In this document: one piece after another, positions 1-8,588 of the stretch
Position numbering within the stretch: position 1 is the first letter of the stretch
Layout: each line of letters opens with the position of its first letter
Assembly: GCA_900545935.1 (NCBI GenBank)
Contig: URAP01000004.1
Location: 26,224-90,223, forward strand
DNA length: 64,000 nucleotides
Origin: an uncultured Eubacteriales bacterium
GTDB lineage: Bacteria; Bacillota; Clostridia; Oscillospirales; CAG-272
Direction of reading: 5' to 3'
Program-made: the position numbers and the translations under genes
The notes under the pieces: model-generated
Told to the model about the DNA's origin: nothing
The model's database searches: none
What the model saw: only the letters and a program-made list of their open reading frames with translations

Positions 1-243
1 GACGACTATGTTGTCGTTATCTCCACCGATTGCGACGGAAAGCTCAACTTTATCTGCGCATGCGGTAAGGCTGCCGTTGCGGCAGGCGCAAATGCCGGAG
101 CTATCCTCCGCGAGATAAGCGCTATTGCAGGCGGTAAGGGCGGCGGACGTCCCGATTCCGCTACCTCCGGCGCAAAGGATGCGGATAAGATCCCCGCAGC
201 ACTTGCAGCAGTTGCGGATACCGTACGCGGGATGCTTAAGTAA
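1..243 (+). CDS. alaS: Alanyl-tRNA synthetase, C-terminal end (partial)
   Basis: The window opens inside this gene; 80 codons remain before a TAA. The visible part matches the DHHA1 domain at the C-terminus of alanyl-tRNA synthetase: the glycine-rich GGKGGGRPDSATSGAK segment (about residues 45-60 of the fragment) corresponds to the family's GGxGGGRPxxAQxG signature. The full enzyme charges tRNA-Ala in the cytoplasm; the DHHA1 part helps tRNA binding and oligomerisation. The catalytic and editing domains lie to the left of the window. A GC-rich hairpin about 130 bp downstream may end its transcript. Certainty is high for the family, because the signature is distinctive. Confidence 0.93.
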   Translation, partial: DDYVVVISTDCDGKLNFICACGKAAVAAGANAGAILREISAIAGGKGGGRPDSATSGAKDADKIPAALAAVADTVRGMLK

Positions 244-370
244 TATCGTGCTCGGAATGCGTAGGCAATATCGCATGCGGATGACAGTCGATAATGCTCG
301 GCATGTTTTCGGCGATATTGCCCGCAGAAAGCCTATAATATTTCCGTTAATTATGCTGCCGGCGGCGTAA

Positions 371-406
371 AACAGCGGCACCGTGCTTTTTCGCGGTGCC
401 GCTGTT
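371..406 (+). terminator. Hairpin downstream of alaS
   Basis: A 13-bp perfect stem (371-383 with 394-406) encloses a 10-nt loop. The sequence after it has only a short T stretch, so termination strength is uncertain. Between the alaS stop and the next gene (244-585) I see only this hairpin and a weak promoter. Confidence 0.6.
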
Positions 407-487
407 TCGGTGTACGGTTGATTTATTCTACCGTGAGTTGATATCGCGCAGCCGACGCAATATTTATCGGAATTATTCGGCGCGGTA

Positions 488-516
488 TTGCGTTTTTTAC
501 GCACTCATGATAAAAT
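488..516 (+). promoter_or_regulatory. Possible sigma-A promoter of the MscS gene
   Basis: TTGCGT (488-493), a 17-nt spacer and TAAAAT (511-516) lie 69 bp before the chosen start codon. Spacing is ideal, but each box departs from consensus by one or two bases. Confidence 0.35.
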
Positions 517-585
517 ATCTTCAGTCGCAGAGCACGTTCCGTGTCGCGTACGGAAGCGGTCGGTCTGCTTGCGGAGAGGTGTTTT

Positions 586-1404
586 ATGGAGAAAATTGTC
601 GAATATATCACGAGCGCACGCGCCATATCGAGCGTTATCGCCGTCGGCGTTGGCGTGCTGCTCTTCTTTCTGCTGAAAAAGCTGTATACGCGCTATATCG
701 CTTCCGATCGTTCAAAGGGTCAGCATGCGACATTTGTGCGTGTCGCGTTCAGCGTCGCCCGCTTTATGCTCATAGCCATCACCGTGCTCTGGGTGCTGCA
801 GCTCAACGGAGTGAACGTCAGCTCGGCGGTCGCCGGACTCGGACTGCTGAGCGCCATCATCGGTCTTGCGATACAGGACGTGCTGAAGGATGTCATAATG
901 GGTATTCATATTATGAGCGACCATTTCTTTGCAGTCGGCGATGTTGTGCGGTATAAGGATATTGAGAGCGTAGTTGTCGGCTTTACGATGAAAACAACCA
1001 CCCTGCGCAGTACTGTCGATAATACCATTATTACCGTTTGCAACCGTAATATTTCGGAAATTACGAGATTGCCGAAGCTGCTTATGATAGATATTGATGT
1101 TCCGCTGTCCTACGACGAGGATTTTAATCACGTTGATGAGGTAATGCGCGGCATCAGCGAGCGTATAGGTCTGCTCAGCGGCGTAAAAAAGAGCAGCTAT
1201 AAAGGCACTCAGGAGTTTGAGGCTTCCGCTGTCGTCTATCGTTTGCGCTTCTTCTGCCCGCCGGAGGATAAGTACGAGCGCCGCCGCGAAGCGCTGCGGC
1301 TGATACAGAGCGGGCTTGCCGAGGCTGGAATGCAGATACCTTACAATCAGCTCGATGTTCATACAGACGCGCCTGCGGTGCATAGGGATGCGGAGTATTA
1401 TTGA
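586..1404 (+). CDS. MscS-family mechanosensitive channel
   Basis: A 272-residue small-conductance mechanosensitive channel, expected to release solutes across the cytoplasmic membrane during osmotic downshock. Two hydrophobic helices near residues 8-30 and 55-80 precede the pore-lining helix, which has the Gly/Ala-rich pattern SSAVAGLGLLSAIIGLAIQ near residues 82-100. The MscS beta domain follows (GDVVRYKDIESVVVGF and TTTLRS-like segment). The start at 586 is preferred over an upstream in-frame GTG at 541 because GGAGAGG sits a proper distance before ATG 586. It is about the size of E. coli MscS. It stands alone, with the left edge of the mobile element beginning 81 bp after its stop, so the insertion left the gene intact. 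Confidence 0.9.
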   Translation: MEKIVEYITSARAISSVIAVGVGVLLFFLLKKLYTRYIASDRSKGQHATFVRVAFSVARFMLIAITVLWVLQLNGVNVSSAVAGLGLLSAIIGLAIQDVLKDVIMGIHIMSDHFFAVGDVVRYKDIESVVVGFTMKTTTLRSTVDNTIITVCNRNISEITRLPKLLMIDIDVPLSYDEDFNHVDEVMRGISERIGLLSGVKKSSYKGTQEFEASAVVYRLRFFCPPEDKYERRREALRLIQSGLAEAGMQIPYNQLDVHTDAPAVHRDAEYY

Positions 1405-1443
1405 TCTCATAGACTTTACTCGTCTATTCTGCTGTATAAGATT

Positions 1444-1467
1444 GGCATAGTGCCATGCAGCTATGCC
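1444..1467 (+). terminator. Short hairpin after the MscS gene
   Basis: GGCATAG (1444-1450) pairs with CTATGCC (1461-1467) across a 10-nt loop. No good U-tract follows on the plus strand, so this is a weak terminator candidate. Confidence 0.35.
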
Positions 1468-1484
1468 GTAATTTAATAAAAAAT

Positions 1485-1519
1485 AAAAAGCAGGTCATTG
1501 GGGGCACTCACTTAACGAC
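1485..1519 (+). repeat. Left-end inverted repeat (candidate P' half-site)
   Basis: Starts with AAAAAGCAGGT (1485-1495) and continues to TCACTTAACGAC (1508-1519). The reverse complement of 16095-16129 matches it at 26 of 35 positions without gaps: 11 identical bases at the outer end, and a second conserved block near the inner end. Two conserved blocks separated by a variable middle fit the two-domain DNA contacts known for large serine recombinases. Confidence 0.65.
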
Positions 1520-1566
1520 AGTTCAAATTAACTGGTTTTAGTGGCGTCTTCAAGCGGTGCCAACAG

Positions 1567-1608
1567 AAAGACCACATCTTTGGAGTAAAATCCTTGGATG
1601 TGGTCTTT
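1567..1608 (-). terminator. Terminator of the leftward defence-type operon
   Basis: A 12-bp stem (1567-1578 with 1597-1608) lies 24 bp beyond the stop of the ATPase gene. The arms start and end with A/T runs, so it could work in either direction. Confidence 0.7.
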
Positions 1609-1631
1609 TGCACTAATAAGGTTTCAAATGA

Positions 1632-4067
1632 TCAAATATGAAGTTTTTCAAATAATTCATCAAACTCATTAAATGCCGTCATAAAAGCATCCATAATCTT
1701 GTCACCAATTTGCCATTCATCAGGATATGTCATATCCTCAGGATCATAGTGGTCAGCATCCGTTCTTCCTCCATTTAATTGATCCATATATACTCCAAAC
1801 TGATCTTTCGACATAGATACATTCTGGATAGCAATCCCCAGTGTATTCCAATTGTTTCTTATTACTTTTTTAAGACTGGAGAAATACATAATGAATTTCT
1901 TGTGATCAAAAAACTCCGTAAATTGGCAAGAGTTAATGTCAGGGATAGGCGTACATCTTGGATTAATTAATATTTGCGACCTGGAAAAACAGTTTTTCAT
2001 AAATGCTATCCCTGCCACATCTCCACCGTTGTATGTAAAATACTGAATTATATACTTTTTTAGTTTTCGCTCACATAACTGTACTTTGTCTTGTATATAT
2101 TGTCTGCGTTCATCATTTGACATATCACTTGGTGATTTGGTTTCAGTTCTGCAAATATAGTTTTTTAATCCATAGATAGTGAAATCTATAAAACAAGTTA
2201 AAGCGTCATATTCAATTAATCCGTATTTAATCAAATGATCAATAATACTAACATCATCGCTTTCTACCTTTTTATACTTTCCTGGAGTCAAAGCAAATTT
2301 TTTGAGCATTTCATGCTCTTCTTTATATATGCAAAGATGCTGAAGAATTGTTTTAAAAACTTGGCTTCCCTTTACTGAATTATTGAATTCAGATACCAAC
2401 GCAGAAAAAGTTGGTTTCGATATTTCGTATACCTTGTCAGGGGAACGGTATTGTTTAATGTTGTCAAACATGAAAGCGCTAAATTGTCGTATGGCATATG
2501 GCTGTCCGCCAAAAGTCCTATTTATATCAACATAGATTTCATTAAAGGCAACATTACTATAGCCGCCCAGTGTGTTTAACATATATTTTGTTTGCTCATC
2601 TGTAAAGATCGGTAAATATGTTTTTGAAAAATCAGCGCAATTATGAATTCGCTCATACATCGGATTATCGCAGGATGCACCTTTGTATTCAATGATACTT
2701 CGCTCGTTTATGGTCGAATTAACTCCACACACGATTAATGAACAGCCCGAATCTCGTAAAGCGCCCCAAAATCCTTTATAAGAATCGAGACTTTGCCAAA
2801 CTAGAGATGTAGCTGTATTATATGTTATCAATTCTATTTCATCAATGGCAAGAACGAAGTTTGGATAATCCCTTGTATAGAGCTTTACGTCTTCAACGAA
2901 ACATTGAGTTGGGCGTTTTTCGTAATCGTCTTCTGTGCTAGCCAGTCTTAGCCTCTCCTGAAAGTCATGCCGAGATTCGCCATCACCTTGTATAAATCCT
3001 GTGGTATCGATTCGAATATGCCTTGCAATATCAAACAGAGCGGTTTTCCAGGAGTCAACCGGTTCCAATTCGGAACGCGCTTCTACGACAGAATACTTAA
3101 TCTCGTCGTTGTCAAGTCTACGTGTTACAGCCCTCAGAACAGATGATTTTCCGCTTCTACGCAGCCCAAATATTCCAGAGTGCTTTCCTTCACGACATCT
3201 TTGAACAATAGAATCAGCAATTTTTCCACGGTCACCGAACAATAGTTGTTCGTCTTCTATGGGGTTTTCTTCCCCTAGCATATTGTTCTCAAAGAGGTAT
3301 TCGCCAAATCTATCTAGAATTAATCTTTCAAGCTGACTATTGCTTTCACAATTAAGTATTTCTTCAAATGTAAACGGAATAATTGCTGCATCTGTTCCGC
3401 CTTTCATTTTATCAATTTCAGATTTAAGGTGTATTGCATTGCTTATCAGCATATAAAAATTTACTAACGGACGCCGTTCAGCAATTTCCTTCCTCTTTCG
3501 AATGAAACTAATCGCCTTAACTGTATTCTGCTGCCATGAACGATTATCAAAGTGTGAAAATAGCAAAAGGAACTCATACATACCGTGTATATATGGCTTT
3601 AGGAACTCAGTTGCTCCAATCAAGCAAAACGGAAAAGAAGCTCCGCCAAATCCCATATCATGATGACCAACATGAGAAACATAAAGAACACTCTTTAATT
3701 TTTGAAGCACTTCATACTCGCCAGAATTCGGTTTTAGATGTTCTTCACGCATACGAACACGATCCATATTCCGATAGTATCCAGGTGTATAAAACTCTCT
3801 TAATGGGTGTTGTTCAGATGCTTTATCTGTATCGCCAGTGTTGTCTTTTTCAATTAATCGTACGCCTAACGCAGATGGCCTACCTTGCGCATCTGTGAAG
3901 GTAGAAGAGTATTCGACAGTATCCCCCATAAAAAAATCTGACATTTCCAAACCATCAGACAATGATCTACTGTCAAAATAGATTGATTGTCCATTGTCAA
4001 GTTTTATAAACCCATATTCTAGCCCGTTAGTTTTATTCGTTTTTATACAGTCTACTTTGCCTTTCAT
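1632..4067 (-). CDS. Cold-shock-domain / P-loop (STAND- or ORC-like) ATPase, last gene of the defence-type operon
   Basis: An 811-residue protein I cannot assign to a named family. Residues 1-73 resemble a cold-shock/OB fold (YGFIKLDNGQSIYFDSRSL, later GDTVEYS), which normally binds single-stranded nucleic acid. Residues 120-265 are largely helical with no recognised motif. A P-loop ATPase follows: Walker A GLRRSGKSS (301-309), Walker B FVLAIDE (404-410) and a sensor-1-like LIVCGVNS (444-451), the layout of AAA_16/ORC/STAND-type ATPases. The C-terminal 300 residues look winged-helix and helical. It starts 9 bp after the Mrr-type gene, and its GAGGT ribosome site overlaps that gene's stop, so translation is probably coupled. 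Inference: an ATP-driven sensor or regulator for the neighbouring nuclease. The reading looks more AT-rich than the chromosome around it. Confidence 0.75.
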   Translation of the reverse strand: MKGKVDCIKTNKTNGLEYGFIKLDNGQSIYFDSRSLSDGLEMSDFFMGDTVEYSSTFTDAQGRPSALGVRLIEKDNTGDTDKASEQHPLREFYTPGYYRNMDRVRMREEHLKPNSGEYEVLQKLKSVLYVSHVGHHDMGFGGASFPFCLIGATEFLKPYIHGMYEFLLLFSHFDNRSWQQNTVKAISFIRKRKEIAERRPLVNFYMLISNAIHLKSEIDKMKGGTDAAIIPFTFEEILNCESNSQLERLILDRFGEYLFENNMLGEENPIEDEQLLFGDRGKIADSIVQRCREGKHSGIFGLRRSGKSSVLRAVTRRLDNDEIKYSVVEARSELEPVDSWKTALFDIARHIRIDTTGFIQGDGESRHDFQERLRLASTEDDYEKRPTQCFVEDVKLYTRDYPNFVLAIDEIELITYNTATSLVWQSLDSYKGFWGALRDSGCSLIVCGVNSTINERSIIEYKGASCDNPMYERIHNCADFSKTYLPIFTDEQTKYMLNTLGGYSNVAFNEIYVDINRTFGGQPYAIRQFSAFMFDNIKQYRSPDKVYEISKPTFSALVSEFNNSVKGSQVFKTILQHLCIYKEEHEMLKKFALTPGKYKKVESDDVSIIDHLIKYGLIEYDALTCFIDFTIYGLKNYICRTETKSPSDMSNDERRQYIQDKVQLCERKLKKYIIQYFTYNGGDVAGIAFMKNCFSRSQILINPRCTPIPDINSCQFTEFFDHKKFIMYFSSLKKVIRNNWNTLGIAIQNVSMSKDQFGVYMDQLNGGRTDADHYDPEDMTYPDEWQIGDKIMDAFMTAFNEFDELFEKLHI

Positions 4068-4076
4068 TCTTTTACC

Positions 4077-4961
4077 TCAAACTCTCTCGAAGAAATCCTT
4101 ATCGACTTCGTAAATTGTCCGTTCTTTCACGCCAAGTCCATATTCGATGAGCTTGCTGATGAATTCCTCGCCGTCAATAAGATCGATCTGCTGCTTTCCG
4201 GCATTTGATGCTTCTTCGCGGGCGGCCTTTGTAAAGCTGCCTGTGGTAATGAAAACCCCCTTCTCAATATCCGTTGTCAGCGATCCACGGAAATCACGGA
4301 TATCCCCTGCGCAAACGCTACCAGTATAGCGTTTGCATTGGAACGCCACGTTGAAGCTGAAAATGCCGTTGATACGCAGCTTGCCGGTTCCGTCAATCCC
4401 GCCATCGCTGGATTTTTTGGTAACGGTAACCTGGGAGAATCCGCATTCCCGGAGCAGTAGCATTGCCAGACGCTCGAAAGCATAAGGGTTCATGCTGTGC
4501 AGGGTTTCCGCCAGTTCCGCTCTCCAAGGTTCCGAATCCTCGATGGTATCGATACCGTCATTGGAGGGATCTCCGTCTTGGAGAATCGTATCGACCTCCT
4601 TCTCGGTTTTGCCCTTCAGCTTCGTGACCTTGATATTTTCGGTCACTTCTTCCCGAGTTATGGATTTGCGTCCGGCATACTCCGGGGTGATCATCCATAC
4701 GCCACGCTTGCTGTTGATGATAGCGCCGAGGTTTTTCAGCCTGGTACGCGCCCAGGCAAGCTGATACTCGAGTTCTGTCTGCTGTGACGCATTGCCCTTA
4801 TGAGGCTCGTCAACCACATCATCGGAGAGTTTCAGCTTCTTTATGATATTATCGCGTATCTCGTCAATTGTAGCAGAACCGCCCAATTCGACTAGCACAG
4901 CAAACAACGGTTCCACCAACTCAAGCTGTGTGGGACTTTTGATTTTCTTTAATCTCGCCAT
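4077..4961 (-). CDS. Mrr-type restriction endonuclease
   Basis: A 294-residue Mrr-family nuclease. Residues 12-95 look like the N-terminal winged-helix Mrr_N domain (TQLELVEPLFAVLVELGG near its start). Residues 155-280 form the Mrr catalytic domain of the PD-(D/E)xK fold: NPYAFERLAMLLLRECGF, then GGIDG with the metal-binding Asp190, then the QCK triad (Gln208, Lys210). In E. coli, Mrr cleaves methylated DNA. The Q-x-K form of the motif is usual for this family, so the nuclease looks intact. GGAGG lies at a normal distance before the ATG; the gap to the upstream gene is 11 bp. Its place behind two cytosine methyltransferases raises the question of how the host avoids self-cleavage; a different target modification or control by the adjacent ATPase are the simplest answers. 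Confidence 0.88.
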   Translation of the reverse strand: MARLKKIKSPTQLELVEPLFAVLVELGGSATIDEIRDNIIKKLKLSDDVVDEPHKGNASQQTELEYQLAWARTRLKNLGAIINSKRGVWMITPEYAGRKSITREEVTENIKVTKLKGKTEKEVDTILQDGDPSNDGIDTIEDSEPWRAELAETLHSMNPYAFERLAMLLLRECGFSQVTVTKKSSDGGIDGTGKLRINGIFSFNVAFQCKRYTGSVCAGDIRDFRGSLTTDIEKGVFITTGSFTKAAREEASNAGKQQIDLIDGEEFISKLIEYGLGVKERTIYEVDKDFFERV

Positions 4962-4972
4962 ATTCGCCTCCG

Positions 4973-6475
4973 TTATAGACCCTGAAAGTAAACCAGGCTA
5001 CTTTGAACTTGGGGCCAATCAATCTCCAAGCCAACGCCAATTCTGTATGCGGCTTTTCCACCCTTCTCTTTTACAAACCCCATCTTTTTCAGGAATGAGA
5101 TTTCGGCCTGAAAAGATTTTCTTGTTCCACCAGCACGGATGGTACTTTTCTTTGACAAGTGCAAATCGTTGGCGAATACGTCATCAAGCCAATTCAAGTA
5201 TTCTTGCGGTTTAAACACATGGTTGCCACGAGCATCGGTTTGTGTGAAAGCGAAAAGATCGGACGAGAACTTTTCTTCTGATAGTTTGTAGAAATAATGA
5301 AGCATCGCTCCATACTGACCATTCTGAAGCACGGATGCGCGGAGAATCTCAAGGGGTATTCCAGCGTAAGGAGTTCCAATTCTCTCACACGCATCAACAT
5401 ATTTGTAACCCAGATCTGTTAGGGTACCGTCTGGTGCGACAAAACCAATATGATACAGCCCCGAATCAATTACTTCCCGATAACTATGAGAGTCGCTTCT
5501 AACTTTTCTAGCGTATTCCTCCCAGGCATCAGCCTCACTTGTTGTCCCAGCATTTAGCTTGCTAACAATTTTGGATTTGATTGAATCCACACGACCGCTA
5601 AACAGATTCTGAAAGCGAGTGCTGTCAATCATAATTCTCGTTGATACAGCATTGACAGTATACGGAGTAGTAGAAGAGTAAATTGGCATCAGGTCGTTCC
5701 AGAAATAGTAATTAAACCATACATATCTCCACGCTTTGTCCGAAATTGAATCACCGGGAGTGTTTGAAAGATACTTAAAAGCATCAGCAGTAGAGTCTAT
5801 TCTCCTGACGGCATTCTCCAATTCAACAGGAATATGTATATTATCCAAGTTATCGCCTGTTGCAGTTATTACCTTTACAGCTTGGCAAAATCTAAAAAAG
5901 GCATCAGGGTGACTCATTCCTTCCCTCATATGGGCCCATAATGTTGATGCACTTCCCATTGTTGCCGTACCAGCACCTGTTCTGGCAATCCGTCGACACG
6001 AAGGCAAGGAAATATCTCTAACGCAGTTGAGCTTACCCAGAAAAGGCCTTGTAGCTGAGAGATTTGGGGGAGAATACGTATAAATGCTTATAGGTATATC
6101 AGGGGAGACTGCATCAATGACACGACATACGTGCTCCCCTGGAGCGGAATGCGATGAGTAACGCTCGGGGATAACCATCACAGAAGCATCATACCCCTTT
6201 TCAAGATAGGCATATGATTGTCCCAAGGCGGTAAGTATGCCATGAACCCCCTCATTAGGGCGTTTGAACTCAAACGCAATGTTTATATCATTAGAGGTTG
6301 TGTTTTGTGCGCTTAACACTCCATCTGCCAAGGGCCATTGATGCCCGCCCTCACGTCCGGCAAATACGGACCACGCACCAGCTGTTCCCATAGTTCCGAA
6401 GTAATTCGCTTGATTTTGCATAATCAATTCAGCAACTTCTGATGATGCATATGCGGCTTCAACATCGTGGCTCAT
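4973..6475 (-). CDS. Putative PD-(D/E)xK endonuclease of the restriction operon
   Basis: A 500-residue protein that I do not recognise by family. Near the N-terminus is a plausible nuclease core: Asp51 in WPLADGVL, then Glu69-Phe-Lys71 in IAFEFKRP, that is D-X17-E-x-K, followed by a helix (GVHGILTALGQSYAYLEKG) typical of this fold. The remaining 400 residues are mixed helix/strand and may carry target recognition and dimer contacts; the C-terminus resembles a winged helix (SFLKKMGFVKEKGGKAAYRI). Its ATG overlaps the stop of the second methyltransferase gene in an ATGA arrangement, which suggests it is the cognate restriction enzyme. Only the first motif and the gene position support this; sequence specificity cannot be read. 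Confidence 0.6.
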   Translation of the reverse strand: MSHDVEAAYASSEVAELIMQNQANYFGTMGTAGAWSVFAGREGGHQWPLADGVLSAQNTTSNDINIAFEFKRPNEGVHGILTALGQSYAYLEKGYDASVMVIPERYSSHSAPGEHVCRVIDAVSPDIPISIYTYSPPNLSATRPFLGKLNCVRDISLPSCRRIARTGAGTATMGSASTLWAHMREGMSHPDAFFRFCQAVKVITATGDNLDNIHIPVELENAVRRIDSTADAFKYLSNTPGDSISDKAWRYVWFNYYFWNDLMPIYSSTTPYTVNAVSTRIMIDSTRFQNLFSGRVDSIKSKIVSKLNAGTTSEADAWEEYARKVRSDSHSYREVIDSGLYHIGFVAPDGTLTDLGYKYVDACERIGTPYAGIPLEILRASVLQNGQYGAMLHYFYKLSEEKFSSDLFAFTQTDARGNHVFKPQEYLNWLDDVFANDLHLSKKSTIRAGGTRKSFQAEISFLKKMGFVKEKGGKAAYRIGVGLEIDWPQVQSSLVYFQGL

Positions 6476-7539
6476 TTTGCCACCTCCTCTGACAAGTATG
6501 TCGCTATCTTACGCATAAAAGGTTCAGCCATCTTTGGCGGGACAGCATTACCAACCTGAATACACTGTTGCTGCCTTGTCCCAAAGAAAATATGTGTGTC
6601 GGGAAAAGTTTGAATTCTCGCAGCCTCCCGTGCCGTCAGAGTACGATTAAGCGTCGGATGGATAGGAAAGGCGTTATGACCTGGAACCATAGTTGTGGAC
6701 GGGCGGTTTCTGTCCAGTCGTTTAAACACATGACTATAGTTCGCCACTTTCCCCGTTTTTGCATCCCGGCGAGTGGCGACAGCCAACTCAGGCGGAAGGT
6801 CATCAACGTTTAATTTGCACCCTTCTTTCACATAAGCGTATCTTGCTGCAACAATCGGTTTATGCGCTAACGGAATATGATTTGGAAAATCGTTCTCTTT
6901 CCCAACTAAATCCATTATTGCAGAACCGACTGTAGAGTACTCGGGTGTCTTGCCTGAACCAATGGGAAAGTGTGATTTTTCGGGAGGAGCATACTCTATT
7001 CCCAGGCAGTTTCCAATCATGAACATTCGATACCGCTCTTGAGGGACACCATAATCAGCAGCACAAACAATCTCACACCAAATACTGTCGTAGCCTAGGG
7101 TTCTAAACTGATTTTTTACTTCTTCAATGAATAGGCCTCCATCGAGATTCGTAAAGCCCTTCACATTTTCCATAAAGAAAAACTTCGGCCTAAGAATAGA
7201 AACGACTCTTATAAATTCATAAACCAAATGGTTACGAGGATCCTCCTTGGGATTATATCCCTTGGTGTTAACAAACCGTCTCTTTCCAAACACCGAAAAC
7301 CCCTGGCATGGAGGGCCTCCGACGATGAGATCCACTGATTCTCCCTGAAGCACAGATTCAATCTCTTCAGCAGTAAGTTCCTTGATGTCTTTTTGGATTA
7401 GAGGAATCTCTGGGAAATTATACTTATGTGTTTCAGAAAAGGTTGGATCAATTTCGTTCGCCATCAGAACATTAAAACCGCTATTTTTCAATGCGATAGT
7501 CAACCCTCCGGCGCCAGAAAACAAGTCGATAGCATTCAA
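6472..7539 (-). CDS. DNA (cytosine-5-)-methyltransferase 2
   Basis: A 355-residue type II C5-cytosine methyltransferase that transfers a methyl group from S-adenosylmethionine to cytosine in its target site. All key motifs are present: motif I AIDLFSGAGGL (3-13), motif IV GGPPCQGFS with nucleophile Cys78, motif VI ENVKG (124-128), motif VIII QERYRM (167-172), motif IX LTAREAARIQTFPD and motif X QVGNAVPP. The target-recognition region between VIII and IX is short. It overlaps the methyltransferase upstream and the nuclease downstream by 4 bp each (ATGA), so the genes are translationally coupled. It is clearly a paralogue of its neighbour but differs through most of the recognition region, so the two may modify different strands of an asymmetric site. 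Confidence 0.95.
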   Translation of the reverse strand: MNAIDLFSGAGGLTIALKNSGFNVLMANEIDPTFSETHKYNFPEIPLIQKDIKELTAEEIESVLQGESVDLIVGGPPCQGFSVFGKRRFVNTKGYNPKEDPRNHLVYEFIRVVSILRPKFFFMENVKGFTNLDGGLFIEEVKNQFRTLGYDSIWCEIVCAADYGVPQERYRMFMIGNCLGIEYAPPEKSHFPIGSGKTPEYSTVGSAIMDLVGKENDFPNHIPLAHKPIVAARYAYVKEGCKLNVDDLPPELAVATRRDAKTGKVANYSHVFKRLDRNRPSTTMVPGHNAFPIHPTLNRTLTAREAARIQTFPDTHIFFGTRQQQCIQVGNAVPPKMAEPFMRKIATYLSEEVAK

Positions 7540-8588
7540 TTTTTATCACCTCCGTTGCCAGATAAAAGCGATAGGACAAATTTCCCGAGTTTTTCTGAAA
7601 ACATTGGCGGAACAGCATTCCCTACTTGATGGCCTTGCTGCCTACGATTTCCTTCAAATATCATCTCGTCGGGGAATGTCTGAATACGTGCGGCTTCTCT
7701 TACTGTAAGGCTTCTATTCAATTCAGGATGAATAGGGAATGCATCGTTTCCGGGAACCATGGTCAATGCAGGGCGTTTTCTGTCTAAGCGTTTATATGTG
7801 TTGCCGAAGTTTCTTCGGTATAACTCCGGTGGAAGGTTATCTTCCGGCAGGCGTCCTCCTTCTGGAATCAACTTATAGCGCTCTATGTTTTTGGGTGTAT
7901 GTTTCAATGCCACATGATTAAACTCCGGACAATCACCCAGATCGACCAGGTCTTTAAGCACATCCCAGCAGTTATTCCATGGCAGCAATCCATCTTCCGG
8001 ATTGTCGGAATGATCTCGCTTGGGGAAAGAAACGGGCAAGCCAAGTCTATTGCCGAGAATGATTACGCGTTCACGTATTTGAGGGACACCATAATCTGCC
8101 ATATTGATCAAACGATAGTCAACAGAATACCCGGCGTCCCGAAGCATTGACAAAACGCTTTGAAGATAGTTTCCACCATCTTTTGTAATGATGCCTTTAA
8201 CATTTTCCATCACAATAAACTTAGGCTGAAGCGCACGTATGAGGTTAGCATAGGTGATTACGAGTTCATTTCGTGGATCAAAAGCGTACCTTTTCTGCGG
8301 ATCAGAGGAGACACGTTTGCCTATCGTAGAAAAACCTTGACAGGGAGGGCCACCAATTACCACATCAACAGTACCGTCATCAAGGAATGCCTTTATTTCA
8401 TCTGGCGTAACAGTACGGATATCCCTGTTGATCATAGGAATATTAGGGAAATTTTTTCTATGGGTCCTCTCTACAAGATTGTCATTGTCGATACAGAGCT
8501 TTATATCAAACCCCGCTCTTTCAAATCCAATATGCAATCCGCCTGCCCCAGAAAAAAGATCTATGGCTGACAATTTGCCGTTGCTCAT
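7536..8588 (-). CDS. DNA (cytosine-5-)-methyltransferase 1
   Basis: A 350-residue C5-cytosine methyltransferase with motif I AIDLFSGAGGLHIGFE (8-23), motif IV GGPPCQGFS with nucleophile Cys83, motif VI ENVKG (128-132), motif VIII QIRER (170-174), motif IX LTVREAARIQTFPD and motif X QVGNAVPP. It shares the closing stretch of the recognition region (DRKRPALTMVPGNDAFPIHP) with the second enzyme, so the pair arose by duplication or both belong to the same subfamily. Its ATG overlaps the stop of the HTH gene (ATGA) and its stop overlaps the start of the next methyltransferase. As the first enzyme after the controller it would be made early, consistent with protecting host DNA before nuclease appears. 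Confidence 0.95.
   Translation of the reverse strand: MSNGKLSAIDLFSGAGGLHIGFERAGFDIKLCIDNDNLVERTHRKNFPNIPMINRDIRTVTPDEIKAFLDDGTVDVVIGGPPCQGFSTIGKRVSSDPQKRYAFDPRNELVITYANLIRALQPKFIVMENVKGIITKDGGNYLQSVLSMLRDAGYSVDYRLINMADYGVPQIRERVIILGNRLGLPVSFPKRDHSDNPEDGLLPWNNCWDVLKDLVDLGDCPEFNHVALKHTPKNIERYKLIPEGGRLPEDNLPPELYRRNFGNTYKRLDRKRPALTMVPGNDAFPIHPELNRSLTVREAARIQTFPDEMIFEGNRRQQGHQVGNAVPPMFSEKLGKFVLSLLSGNGGDKN

Noticed and set aside
396..956. 186-codon open frame before and over the MscS start
   Set aside because: Arg/Tyr-rich nonsense composition, overlaps the better supported MscS gene.
1485..1519. A duplicated core sequence naming the exact crossover point
   Set aside because: No shared dinucleotide at symmetric distance from both end repeats could be found; the A/T-rich left flank gives several equal options.
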